Below, one piece after another: positions 43,047 through 51,537 of a stretch of DNA of 51,801 nt. The notes beneath the pieces were generated by a model. It searched no databases, had not been told where the DNA came from, and saw only the letters and a program-made list of their open reading frames with translations. Each line of letters opens with the position of its first letter. Position 1 is the first letter of the stretch. Position numbers and translations under genes: made by a program. The DNA is from DASSFZ01 sp036514635 (GTDB lineage: Bacteria; Chloroflexota; Anaerolineae; Fen-1058), in contig DATBWU010000145.1 of the NCBI GenBank assembly GCA_036514635.1, positions 1-51,801 on the forward strand, given 5' to 3'.

Positions 43047-45512
43047 ATGATGCGATTTGATCGATTCACCGAGCGCGCGCAGGATGCAGCCAATCGCAGC
43101 ATCGAAATCTTGCAGCGCTACGGGCACAATCAAGTGGACACGGAGCACATCCTGTTGGCGCTGCTCGAGCAGCCGGAAGGCGCGGTGTCGCAGATTCTGG
43201 AAAAGCTCGGCGTGGATGTCGATGTCATGCGTGGCCGGTTGGACGAAGTGCTGCGCCACTCGCCCAAGGCAGCGATCTATGGCGGCGGGGCCGGGCAGGT
43301 ATTCATCACGCCGCGCGTGAAGCGCATCTTGGAGCTGGCGCAGGAAGAGGCCAATCGTTTCAAGGACGAATACATCTCGACCGAGCACATCTTCCTGGCG
43401 ATTTTGAATGAGCGCAACACGGCATCGGCGCGCATTCTGGCGGAGGCCGGCGTTACGAAGGATCGCGTCAGCGAAGCCGTGAAAGAGGTTCGCGGCGGTC
43501 AGCGTGTGACGGATCCGGGAGCAGAGTCGCGCTACCGTATGCTGGAGAAGTATAGCCGCGACCTGACGAAGATGGCGCGCGACGGCAAACTTGACCCGGT
43601 CATCGGCCGCGACAACGAAATCCTACGCGTGACCCAGGTGCTGTCGCGACGCACCAAGAACAACCCGGTGATGATCGGCGAGGCGGGTGTCGGCAAGACG
43701 GCGATCGTGGAAGGGTTGGCGCAGAAAATCGCCAGCAACGACGTGCCGGAAATCTTGATGGGCAAGCGCGTGGTGGCGCTCGACCTGGGCGCGATGGTGG
43801 CCGGGTCGCGCTTCCGAGGCGAATTCGAGGAGCGGCTGAAGGCGGTGGTTGAAGAGATTCAGCGCGCGCAGGGTGAAATCATCCTCTTCATCGACGAGCT
43901 GCACACGGTCGTCGGCGCAGGCGCGGCGTCGGGCGCACTCGACGCATCGAGCATGCTCAAGCCGGCGTTGGCGCGCGGCGAGTTGCAATGCGTCGGCGCG
44001 ACGACGTTGGGCGAATACCGCAAGTACATCGAGAAAGACCCCGCGTTGGAGCGGCGCTTCGCGCCGGTGTTCGTCGATGAGCCGGGCGAGGACGAGACGA
44101 TCGAGATGCTGCGCGGCTTGCGCGATCGCTACGAGGCGCATCACAAGGTGCGTATCTCGGACGAAGCGCTGGTGGCGGCGGCCAAGCTCAGCGCGCGCTA
44201 CGTTACCGAGCGACACCTGCCGGACAAGGCGATCGATTTGGTAGACGAGGCGGCGGCCAAGCTGCGGGTCGCGTTGTACACGCTGCCGCCTGACTTGAAA
44301 GAAATGAAGGCCAACCTCGATCGCTTGCAGGCTGAGGAGGAGCAGGCCGGCCTGTCGCGCGACTACGAGCGCGCGGCGGAGATCAAGAGCAGGCGCATAC
44401 GCCTGGAGCAGGATTTCAATGCCAGGCGCGAGGAGTGGCGGCGCGAGAAAAACATCGACGAAGTGGTCGATGAGGATGACATCGCGTCGGTCGTCGCGCA
44501 AATTACCGGCATCCCGGTGGCGCAGATGATGGAGACCGAAGCGGAGAAGCTGTTGCACATGGAAGAGCGCCTGCACGAGCGCATCATCGGGCAAGACGAA
44601 GCGATTGCCGCACTGAGCGATGCGATCCGCCGCGCCCGATCCGGCCTGAAGGACCCGCGCCGCCCGATCGGCTCGTTTATCTTCCTCGGCTCGTCGGGCG
44701 TAGGCAAGACCGAGCTGGCGAAAGCCTTGGCCTGGTTCCTGTTCGACGACCCGGATGCGCTGGTGCGGATCGATATGAGCGAGTATCGCGAGCAGCACAC
44801 GGTCTCGCGGCTGTTCGGCGCGCCGCCGGGCTATGTGGGCTATGAGGAAGGCGGGCAGCTCACCGAGGCCGTGCGCCGCAGACCGTATCAGGTGGTGTTG
44901 TTCGACGAGATCGAAAAGGCACACCCGGAGGTGTGGAACTCGCTGCTGCAGATTCTGGACGACGGGCGGATGACCGATGGCCAGGGTCGCACGGTCGATT
45001 TCCGCAACACGGTGATCATCATGACCAGCAACCTGGGCACCGAGTTCGCGCGCAAGGGCGGGGCGCTGGGCTTCGTGCGCCCCGGCGAAACGACCCAGAC
45101 CGTAATCAGCGATCACAAGAAGATCGAAGAGGAGCTTAAGCGCGCTTTCCGGCCCGAGTTCCTGAACCGCATTGACGAGATCATCATCTTCAACTCGCTC
45201 TCGTTGGAAGATGTGGAGAGGATCGTCGATTTGCAGATGAACGAGATTCGCAGCCGGCTGCGCGATCAGGGCCTCTTCATCGAGTTGACCGAGACGGCGC
45301 GTAAGTGGTTAGCGAAGGTCGGTTACGATCCGCAGTTCGGCGCGCGCCCGCTGCGCCGCGCGCTGCAGCGGTACGTCGAATCGCCGCTGTCGGTGGCCTT
45401 GCTCAAAGGCGACTTCAAGATCGGCGACACGGTCGTGGTGGACGTGAACGAGCAGGGTATCACGTTCAGCAAGAAGGTCGATACAATAGTGAAAGAACCC
45501 GTCACAGCGTGA
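43047..45512 (+). CDS. clpC: AAA+ unfoldase ClpC
   Basis: An 821-residue Hsp100 ATPase, full length. Order: double Clp-N domain (2-150), NBD1 with Walker A GEAGVGKTAIVE and Walker B IILFIDELHTV, a short middle domain containing a UVR-like segment (AGLSRDYERAAEIKSRRIRLE), and NBD2 with GSSGVGKTELAK and VVLFDEIEKAH. The short middle domain and UVR motif mark ClpC rather than ClpB. It unfolds proteins for ClpP; no clpP is in the window. The P-loop interaction tripeptide for ClpP is not obvious in the C-terminal third (GGALGFVRPG may stand at that place), so partner use is unproven. GGAGA precedes the start. Confidence 0.95.
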   Translation: MMRFDRFTERAQDAANRSIEILQRYGHNQVDTEHILLALLEQPEGAVSQILEKLGVDVDVMRGRLDEVLRHSPKAAIYGGGAGQVFITPRVKRILELAQEEANRFKDEYISTEHIFLAILNERNTASARILAEAGVTKDRVSEAVKEVRGGQRVTDPGAESRYRMLEKYSRDLTKMARDGKLDPVIGRDNEILRVTQVLSRRTKNNPVMIGEAGVGKTAIVEGLAQKIASNDVPEILMGKRVVALDLGAMVAGSRFRGEFEERLKAVVEEIQRAQGEIILFIDELHTVVGAGAASGALDASSMLKPALARGELQCVGATTLGEYRKYIEKDPALERRFAPVFVDEPGEDETIEMLRGLRDRYEAHHKVRISDEALVAAAKLSARYVTERHLPDKAIDLVDEAAAKLRVALYTLPPDLKEMKANLDRLQAEEEQAGLSRDYERAAEIKSRRIRLEQDFNARREEWRREKNIDEVVDEDDIASVVAQITGIPVAQMMETEAEKLLHMEERLHERIIGQDEAIAALSDAIRRARSGLKDPRRPIGSFIFLGSSGVGKTELAKALAWFLFDDPDALVRIDMSEYREQHTVSRLFGAPPGYVGYEEGGQLTEAVRRRPYQVVLFDEIEKAHPEVWNSLLQILDDGRMTDGQGRTVDFRNTVIIMTSNLGTEFARKGGALGFVRPGETTQTVISDHKKIEEELKRAFRPEFLNRIDEIIIFNSLSLEDVERIVDLQMNEIRSRLRDQGLFIELTETARKWLAKVGYDPQFGARPLRRALQRYVESPLSVALLKGDFKIGDTVVVDVNEQGITFSKKVDTIVKEPVTA

Positions 45513-45522
45513 TCCAAGATAC

Positions 45523-45558
45523 AGTGACCGGCACTCTCCAAGTGCCGGTCACTTTTTT
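45523..45558 (+). terminator. Intrinsic terminator, second GTGACCGGCACT hairpin
   Basis: 13-bp perfect stem AGTGACCGGCACT / AGTGCCGGTCACT, loop CTCCA, six T (45553-45558). It lies between convergent clpC and the phosphatase gene. Stem identical to 39732-39764. Confidence 0.92.
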
Positions 45559-45596
45559 GTGCGACCGGTCAGGCCCTTCGCCGGAGAAGTGCACCC

Positions 45597-46175
45597 TTAC
45601 ACAAAGGTCAGCAGCGACGCCGGCAGGTGGCCGGTATCGTTGAAGGCCAGGAGGGTGATGCGGCCAGTGGAGTCGATGGTGATCTCACATAAACCGGCGT
45701 TGCGGATGTCGAAGCTCACCCAATTCGCCGGTGGGGCGCCGATCGAGCGGCAGACTAAGTAACGAATGATGTTGCCGTGGCAGATGACCAGCTCGGCCCG
45801 ATCCAGGTTGTGCGTCCGCCGAAAGTAGCGCCGGAAGGCAGTCTCGGCTTGCCGTCGTCCCTGCTCGATGACCTCAGCAGGATACTTCTGCGTGAAGTGC
45901 TCGGCGAAGAGAGATGGCAAGCCGGGGACACACTCTTGCAGGATCGTCGCCGGCTGCACCTCCAGGCTGGGAAACTCGGTGGCGAGGATGCCTGCCGTCT
46001 CTTCGGCTCGGCGCAGCGTGCTGCAGTGGATAGCGTGAATGGGCAGGCCGCGCAGGCGGCGCGCCAGGCGCTTCACCTGCCGCCGGCCCAAGGGAGTCAG
46101 GCTGCCTTCGCGTGGATCATCGGGGTCGTGTTTGTACTGGCCATGACGAATGAGGTACAGAGTTCGGGTGGGCAT
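45597..46175 (-). CDS. Histidine phosphatase family protein
   Basis: A 192-residue protein from the ATG at 46175 (MPTRTLYLIRHGQYKHD). The catalytic RHG motif is at the N-terminus (His11); the other pocket residues are RR in STLRRAEETAG, and His in VICHGNIIRYL. It belongs to the phosphoglycerate-mutase-like branch of small phosphatases (SixA/GpmB-like); the substrate cannot be read. It is convergent with clpC and diverges from the sigma-factor leader. Confidence 0.9.
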   Translation of the reverse strand: MPTRTLYLIRHGQYKHDPDDPREGSLTPLGRRQVKRLARRLRGLPIHAIHCSTLRRAEETAGILATEFPSLEVQPATILQECVPGLPSLFAEHFTQKYPAEVIEQGRRQAETAFRRYFRRTHNLDRAELVICHGNIIRYLVCRSIGAPPANWVSFDIRNAGLCEITIDSTGRITLLAFNDTGHLPASLLTFV

Positions 46176-46304
46176 AAAGTCCTTGAATCGGCAAGTGCTG
46201 GGAACAGAGTATACCATGCTTGTTTTGCTTCGTTATCGGCGTGGGGTCTACAAAGTTCCTACCTCTTCAATACATCATCATACCAATTCTAACTGCGAAT
46301 CGCA

Positions 46305-46333
46305 TTGACTTGCGATCCAACAGGTGATATATT
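46305..46333 (+). promoter_or_regulatory. Sigma-70-type promoter of the sigma-factor leader
   Basis: TTGACT (46305-46310), 17-bp spacer, TATATT (46328-46333). This is 370 bp before the ECF sigma start codon. Expected transcription start is near 46340. CAACAGGTG in the spacer (46318-46326) is answered by CACCTGTTG at about 46430-46440. Confidence 0.7.
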
Positions 46334-46340
46334 GAATCCA

Positions 46341-46423
46341 GGCAAACTATTTGAACACCTCCCTGTACGCAAGGACCGGCGCCGAACGTTGAAGCCTGAC
46401 TCTGCTGTTCGGCGTAGTTTTTT
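46341..46423 (+). ncRNA. Candidate small RNA or attenuator leader
   Basis: Starting just after the promoter, the transcript would reach a perfect 8-bp stem CGCCGAAC / GTTCGGCG (46380-46387 and 46407-46414) followed by TAG and six T (46418-46423), a terminator-like hairpin only 80 nt from the start. The segment before it carries GGCAAAC and ACGCAAGGACCGG, which recall the c-di-GMP-I riboswitch core. The small inner hairpin of that family is not visible, so the match is weak. It may be a short RNA, or an attenuator controlling the sigma-factor gene downstream. Confidence 0.45.
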
Positions 46424-46520
46424 AGATACACCTGTTGAGTCTTTTCTGCGGGTGGGTGTGCAACTTGAGGGAAGTCCTCGCGGGGACATTTGCATCTCGT
46501 GCGTCTGTGCGACAAGAAGT

Positions 46521-46632
46521 GAGCTGACCCAGGTGGGCCAGCTCTGAGAGTAGCCAGGTCAAGAGCAAGACTCGCACGTTTATTGGCGGTAAACGTGCCA
46601 AGCATCGTAAGGTATGCCTGTTAGGGCATAGC
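46521..46632 (+). promoter_or_regulatory. Three stable hairpins in the sigma-factor leader
   Basis: GAGCTG-A-CCC / GGG-C-CAGCTC (46521-46544), the 9-bp stem GCACGTTTA / TAAACGTGC (46574-46598), and TATGCC / GGCATA (about 46612-46632). A long structured 5' leader just before the sigma gene suggests post-transcriptional control, but no known RNA family was recognised. Confidence 0.5.
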
Positions 46633-46704
46633 CCTCACGTTATGCGCTTGACCCAGTTGTCCGTATTTTACAGATACACATATAGCCTGTCAACTGATCA
46701 TCAT

Positions 46705-47370
46705 ATGGCTGTAGATCACTATACCGCAAGTTTGACTCTCACCCAAAACGCGGCCATTCTGCTCAAAGAGAGAAAGGATCGCCAGGCCGGGCGTCTTGCC
46801 TCAACGGAATCGAGCCTCGCCGATAGCCGTGATGCAGTGTTGATCCAGGCTTGCCTGGATGGTGATCAGGCCGCCTGGAATACGCTGGTTGAGCGTTACG
46901 CGCGACTGGTGTATTCGATTCCATTGCGCTGGGGACTCTCTCCGGCTGATGCAGACGATGTCTTTCAGAACGTTTTCACGATCGTCTTCAATCGACTGAA
47001 GGGCCTGCGCAACCGCACTTGCTTGTCGGCCTGGCTCATGACGATCACCGCGCGCGAGTGCTGGCGTGTTGGAAAAGCCTCACGCGCTTACGTGGCCCTG
47101 GATGAGAGTGTCGAGGACACCGGGACCCCGCCATCGGAGTGGGTGCAGCGTTGGGAGCTTCAACGAGCGGTTCACGCAGCCATAAGCCGTCTCGACCCAC
47201 GCTCCCAGGAACTGCTCAAGGCCCTCTTCTTTGACACCGGCGCTCCCACGTATGATGAAATTGCCGCGCGGCTGGGATTGGCCGTCGGCAGCATCGGTTC
47301 CGCTCGCGCCCGCTGTCTCAAAAAACTGGAAGCGATCCTGATTGACATGGGTATCGACTTCAGCGTCTAG
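46705..47370 (+). CDS. ECF-type RNA polymerase sigma factor
   Basis: A 221-residue protein from the ATG at 46705. Region 2 (about 50-120) reads CLDGDQAAWNTLVERYARLVYSIPLRWGLSPADADDVFQNVF, and region 4 (about 165-215) reads SRLDPRSQELLKALFFDTG, PTYDEIAARLGLAVGSIGSARARCLKKLEAIL, with a helix-turn-helix. No region 1.1 or 3 is present. It directs RNA polymerase to specific promoters. The next gene on the strand is a membrane anti-sigma factor, its expected inhibitor. An N-terminal extension of about 40 polar residues is longer than usual. Confidence 0.9.
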   Translation: MAVDHYTASLTLTQNAAILLKERKDRQAGRLASTESSLADSRDAVLIQACLDGDQAAWNTLVERYARLVYSIPLRWGLSPADADDVFQNVFTIVFNRLKGLRNRTCLSAWLMTITARECWRVGKASRAYVALDESVEDTGTPPSEWVQRWELQRAVHAAISRLDPRSQELLKALFFDTGAPTYDEIAARLGLAVGSIGSARARCLKKLEAILIDMGIDFSV

Positions 47371-47472
47371 CTTCGCAGTTCTGAAAACCTCGACTCACGG
47401 TTCGAGGCACACCTCGCCGATTGCTGACCTCCTTCAGCTTCTCCAATGTTCTCTGCGCTGTACGTATAAGTA

Positions 47473-47544
47473 CCTATCCGAAAACCGGATCGCAGGCTGA
47501 AGCCTGCGCGGACTGAAGTCCGCGTTCCAAGGTTTTCGGATAGG
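47473..47544. repeat. Nested inverted repeat between the sigma and anti-sigma genes
   Basis: Outer arms CCTATCCGAAAACC / GGTTTTCGGATAGG (47473-47486, 47531-47544), 14 bp perfect. Inside, two hairpins: GCAGGCT/AGCCTGC (47492-47507) and GCGGACT/AGTCCGC (47508-47523). The arms match the outer motif of the composite repeat at 7695-7858. The gap 47371-47673 has nothing else recognisable. Confidence 0.9.
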
Positions 47545-47673
47545 CTCTAAGTAGCCCCTTCGCCACGCAGATTCGCAGCCCGTGCATTTTTCTGCGCTGT
47601 TTTCCCCTCTGTAATGTTAGAAAGACGTAATAAAGAGTTGCAGCCGCCCTATTGTGAGGGTTCCCGAAAGGCT

Positions 47674-49749
47674 ATGTGCAGTCATCCGGTTTCTGACGAA
47701 GACCTTGTGGCCTATGTGGCAGGGGAGTTGGGCAGCGCGGCGGCCAGCGTCGTGTTGGCCCACCTGCTCACCTGCACGGAGTGTGCGGCAAGTGTAACCC
47801 GCCTCCGCGCGATCTATACCGTTCTCTCGTCGCACAATGTGCAGCCGCCACCGCCTAAGACTGAAGCGCGGGCCAAAGCCATCTTCGCCCGCGATCGGCG
47901 GAAGCCTAAGCCCTCACTGGTCGGGCCGATTGAGTTTCGCCGGTTCAACTGGCGATTCCCTCTCCTGTCTCCCGTAAGCGCACTGTTGATGGCGGCCCTG
48001 ATACTTTTAGGTAGCGTAGGGATCGTTTTCGCTATGGCCCAGAATGCCCTACCCGGGGATGCACTCTATGGCCTGAAGACTGCTGTGGAGAGAATACAAG
48101 TTGCGATCTCGCCCAGTGAGGCTGACAAGGTGCAGCTACATCTCGCTTTTGCGCAGACGCGCTTACAGGAGGTCGCGACCCTCACGGCCCGAGGGCGATA
48201 TAGCGAGATCCCCACGGCCATGTCAGACTTTCAGCGCCAGATAGATGCAACGACTTCGGGCTTGAAGGCCGTGGCAAATGAGGATGCTGTCCGTGGCGCA
48301 ATGCTGGCGCACGAGGTCACAGGCGCAATGGCAAACTACATGAATGCCCTGGCGGCATTGCGTGACAGCAGCCCGCAACAGGCCAAGTCTTCCAGCGAGA
48401 CAGTTGCCCTGGCACCCGCAGCGGGAAAGTCTTCGGCGGCTGAACAGGCTCCGGCAGAGACCGCTGTCGCCCTGGCTTTGCCGACGGCGACCTCCATACC
48501 AACGGCCCGGATTGAACTCTATCCCGTTTCGACAGGAGCGCCGACTCAAGCAGCCACTCAGGTCGTTGTCGAGAACGCCGGCTCGGCTGCGATCACCTCG
48601 CCGATGGCCCCGGCGCCAACCGATACACCTCAGCCTACGCCGACTCTCACGCCTTCTTCGACGCCGACGAGCACACCTTCCGCGACGCCAACCCCAACGT
48701 GGACATCTACCCCATCGCCGACGGATTCGCCAACAGCCACGGATACGCCGACGCCCACCCATACGCCTGTACCAACCGATACGCCGACGGATACCCCCAC
48801 GCCGACCGCTACTTCGACAGCAACTGACACACCGGCTCCCGTCAATACCGCTACAGCGATCGGCACGCCGGCTCCGACACCAGAGGTCACACTGGCCTCT
48901 GCGCCGCCCCCGACTGGCGAGCCAGCCGCCGTGACGCCGGGCAGCCTGCTCTTTGATGGTGTGGACGACAGGGTCAGGACAGTCGACCTGCCGCTCGCGA
49001 GGGAGTTCACGATCGAACTGTGGGTGAGGCGCACTGCCGATTCGGGCGGCGTCCAGACTTTCCTATCGGATGCCACCGACGATCACAGGCAGGCGATGTT
49101 CTCTTTGTACGTCGACGGCGGCTCTGATGACTGCAGGGGCGCAAGGGATCAATTCGCTCTGTCGATGGAGGCTGATGAGTTCGTGCTGTGCTCCAGGCAG
49201 AGCGCCCGCATCGGAGTCTGGTACCACGTTGCAGTCTCTCGAGATCGTCTTGGAACCGTGAGGTTCTTTGTGAATGGCCGACTGCGAAGCATTCGCCGCA
49301 ACACGGCAAGCCCCGTGGACAGCAGTGGAGCCCTGACTTTCGGGAGGGCCGGAGATTACGATGGGGAATACTTCAGCGGGCTGCTCGACGAGATCCGAAT
49401 CTCGAATGCGGTTATCTACACCTCCGATTTCACACCATTGCAGGCTCCACTGACGAGCACAGCCAATACGCTGGCGTTATGGCATTTGGATGAAGGCTCC
49501 GGCCGGGTTGTCCTCGATAGCTCGGGGAACGGCCGGCAAGGCACGCTCCAAGCATCTGATGCTGCCGACTCAAATGGCCCAACCTGGTCCACAGACAGCC
49601 CGGTGGGCGACTCCGGCTCGATTCGGCCTTCTCACAACGGGACAGCGTCTCCCACATCGACGCCGATTGCGACGGCTATTGACGACTCACCAACCATTCT
49701 ACCAACCGAGACGGACATCGACCTGGAACCGCCCACACCCATACCTTAA
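47674..49749 (+). CDS. Membrane anti-sigma factor with extracellular LamG domain
   Basis: A 691-residue protein from the ATG at 47674. The cytoplasmic N-terminus is a zinc-finger anti-sigma domain with HxxxCxxC (His30, Cys34, Cys37 in HLLTCTEC). One TM helix follows (about 98-120). Outside lies a DUF5667-like helical segment (NALPGDALYGLKTAVERIQVAISPSEADK...), then about 180 residues of Pro/Thr repeats, and a LamG/concanavalin-like sandwich (about 422-632: LLFDGVDDRVRTVDLPL, FTIELWVRRT, WYHVAVSRD, FFVNGRLRSIRRN, EYFSGLLDEIRISN). The LamG domain should bind a surface or environmental glycan or peptide. That would make this a ligand-controlled sigma switch, comparable in logic to RsgI proteins of cellulolytic clostridia. 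Confidence 0.88.
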   Translation: MCSHPVSDEDLVAYVAGELGSAAASVVLAHLLTCTECAASVTRLRAIYTVLSSHNVQPPPPKTEARAKAIFARDRRKPKPSLVGPIEFRRFNWRFPLLSPVSALLMAALILLGSVGIVFAMAQNALPGDALYGLKTAVERIQVAISPSEADKVQLHLAFAQTRLQEVATLTARGRYSEIPTAMSDFQRQIDATTSGLKAVANEDAVRGAMLAHEVTGAMANYMNALAALRDSSPQQAKSSSETVALAPAAGKSSAAEQAPAETAVALALPTATSIPTARIELYPVSTGAPTQAATQVVVENAGSAAITSPMAPAPTDTPQPTPTLTPSSTPTSTPSATPTPTWTSTPSPTDSPTATDTPTPTHTPVPTDTPTDTPTPTATSTATDTPAPVNTATAIGTPAPTPEVTLASAPPPTGEPAAVTPGSLLFDGVDDRVRTVDLPLAREFTIELWVRRTADSGGVQTFLSDATDDHRQAMFSLYVDGGSDDCRGARDQFALSMEADEFVLCSRQSARIGVWYHVAVSRDRLGTVRFFVNGRLRSIRRNTASPVDSSGALTFGRAGDYDGEYFSGLLDEIRISNAVIYTSDFTPLQAPLTSTANTLALWHLDEGSGRVVLDSSGNGRQGTLQASDAADSNGPTWSTDSPVGDSGSIRPSHNGTASPTSTPIATAIDDSPTILPTETDIDLEPPTPIP

Positions 49750-49936
49750 GAGCGGGTGGATCACTTTCCATGCATTTTTAAGCCTTTGGCGATGCTCTTT
49801 ATATTGGCAAGAACGAATGACAAGTCCGGTCAGGGCTATTTAGCCGTTGGTCACGAACGTGGCTGGACGGTAAGTTGTTGTTAAGCAGCGTGGCCTGCTG
49901 GGTCTACAGAGGTTTTCTGAGCAAGGCTTACCGTTT

Positions 49937-50842
49937 ATGAAGCGAATGCGCTTGTTGATTGCCGCCTTGATCATCTGGCTTTTCTTCTTTTATAACGTCG
50001 AAAGGCTGAGTGAACCGATTAACATCACCAGCATGGCCTACACTTTTGTGCCGTTGATCGTCGTGAGCACCATGCTGATCCCCGGTGTGCAGCGATTGCC
50101 GTTGTGGGCGGTCCTGTCGATGCCCATTCCGGCGTTTCTGGTGCTCAAGACCCTGGAAGGGTCGCACGTGTGGGGTTCTGCTCTTCCCCTGACCGTGACC
50201 GAGATATGCGCTATTTCGATCACGACCCTCTTAGCTCGCTGGGTCAGTTCGGCGATCCGCGAGTTTGAAAACGCGGTAACCCACATCAGCGTGAGCCAGG
50301 TCGGCCATGTGTCCGAGTCGTTTTCGGCCGCGCAGGGCGAGATGTATCGAGAAGTGCAGCGCGCTCGCATCTTTCAACGACCTCTGCTGCTCATGGCGTT
50401 GAGAGTGGAAGAGGGGTCGGTTCAGGTGGCCCTGGATCGGATGGTGCAAGAGGCGCAGCAAGCGATGATGAAGCAGTATGTGTTATCGGGCGTCTCCCGG
50501 ACCTTGTGCGACGAGCTGGATCACTACAACGTCATTGCCAAGAGAAACGATCACTTCCTGGTGCTGCTCCCGGAAACCACATTGGCCAAGCTGCCCGAGT
50601 TGACCCGCCGATTGCGCAAGGCTGTTTCCGAGCAGGTGGGGGTTACACTGCAAATCGGCACAGCAGCCCTGCCCGATGACGCGCTCACATTTGAAAGCCT
50701 GGTCGAGAAGGCTGTCCACGAAATGGAGGCGGAGCCTCATCTGAATGTGACTGCAACTGAGCCGGGCCGATACGACACCGTGTTGAGAGAGAAGGCCGAT
50801 GGACTGGGTTATCATCAACCGACCGAGGGTCTCCCCCTTTGA
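49937..50842 (+). CDS. Membrane protein with degenerate GGDEF-like domain
   Basis: A 301-residue protein. The first about 105 residues hold three or four membrane helices (LLIAALIIWLFFFYNV, MAYTFVPLIVVSTMLI, WAVLSMPIPAFLVL, ICAISITTLLARW). A short coiled linker (about 110-140) leads to a domain of about 145 residues with the GGDEF fold pattern: FQRPLLLMALRVEEG, YNVIAKRNDHFLVLLPETTLAKLPELTRRLRKAV, GVTLQIGTAALPDD, FESLVEKAVHEME. The GGDEF signature is RNDHF (203-207) and the I-site position reads LDHY, so it should neither make nor bind c-di-GMP in the usual way. It overlaps the sugar-transferase gene by 44 bp. A regulatory scaffold for polysaccharide assembly (PelD-like logic) is inferred. Confidence 0.75.
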   Translation: MKRMRLLIAALIIWLFFFYNVERLSEPINITSMAYTFVPLIVVSTMLIPGVQRLPLWAVLSMPIPAFLVLKTLEGSHVWGSALPLTVTEICAISITTLLARWVSSAIREFENAVTHISVSQVGHVSESFSAAQGEMYREVQRARIFQRPLLLMALRVEEGSVQVALDRMVQEAQQAMMKQYVLSGVSRTLCDELDHYNVIAKRNDHFLVLLPETTLAKLPELTRRLRKAVSEQVGVTLQIGTAALPDDALTFESLVEKAVHEMEAEPHLNVTATEPGRYDTVLREKADGLGYHQPTEGLPL

Positions 50843-51473
50843 GCCGAGATACCGAATCGCCAAGCGGGCGATGGATATTACGCTGTGCGTGCTGGCATTG
50901 CCGTTCGCTCTGCCGATAATGCTCATCTGTGCGCTGGCGATCTTCGCGGAGTCGGCCGGGCCTGTGGTGTTTGTCCAGGAGCGGGTCGGAAAAGGCGGCC
51001 GCATCTTCCGCATGTATAAGTTCAGGACGATGCACAATAACCTTGATGATAGTCATCATCGGGCCTTCGTGAAGGCTTTTGTGCGCGGCCAGATCCAACC
51101 GAATGGAGACGGCAGGCAAGTCTTTAAGCCGATTCAGAACTCGCAAGTCACGCGCGTGGGGCGAATCCTGCGCAAGACCAGCCTGGACGAATTGCCTCAA
51201 CTGATCAACATATTCAAGGGTGAGATGAGTCTGGTCGGCCCGCGACCAAATGTGCCGTGGGAAGTGGAAGAGTATAGACTCTGGCATCACGAGCGGCTCG
51301 AAGTGCTTCCGGGGATCACGGGTCTGGCCCAGGTGCACGGGCGCAGTGGCATCACCTTCGAGCAGATCGTGCAATACGACATCGAATACGTGAAGAAGCA
51401 GAGCCTGTTGCTGGATCTGAAAATTCTGTGGTGGACGCTGCGCTCAGTGATGCTCCGCGATGGCGCTGAATAA
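50799..51473 (+). CDS. Undecaprenyl-phosphate sugar phosphotransferase (WcaJ/PssY-like)
   Basis: A 224-residue monotopic membrane enzyme that moves a sugar-1-phosphate from a nucleotide sugar to undecaprenyl phosphate, the first step of exopolysaccharide or O-antigen unit assembly. Features: KRAMDITLCVLALPFALPIMLICALAI (re-entrant helix), FVQERVGKGGRIFRMYKFRTM, TSLDELPQLINIFKGEMSLVGPRP (catalytic DE) and LPGITGLAQVHGRSG. It is the short form without the extra N-terminal helices of WcaJ. It starts inside the upstream gene, so the two are translationally coupled. Sugar specificity is unknown. Confidence 0.93.
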   Translation: MDWVIINRPRVSPFEPRYRIAKRAMDITLCVLALPFALPIMLICALAIFAESAGPVVFVQERVGKGGRIFRMYKFRTMHNNLDDSHHRAFVKAFVRGQIQPNGDGRQVFKPIQNSQVTRVGRILRKTSLDELPQLINIFKGEMSLVGPRPNVPWEVEEYRLWHHERLEVLPGITGLAQVHGRSGITFEQIVQYDIEYVKKQSLLLDLKILWWTLRSVMLRDGAE

Positions 51474-51500
51474 AACGTGGTCAAGGTGACCGGCACTTTC

Positions 51501-51535
51501 AAAACTTCCGAAGTCTTGCAGACTTCGGAAGTTTT
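51501..51535. terminator. Bidirectional terminator
   Basis: Perfect 15-bp stem AAAACTTCCGAAGTC / GACTTCGGAAGTTTT with loop TTGCA, A-rich on the left and T-rich on the right. It separates the convergent sugar-transferase and RfbH-like genes. A single left arm of the other terminator family (GGTGACCGGCACTTTC) stands just before it. Confidence 0.9.
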
Positions 51536-51537
51536 GT

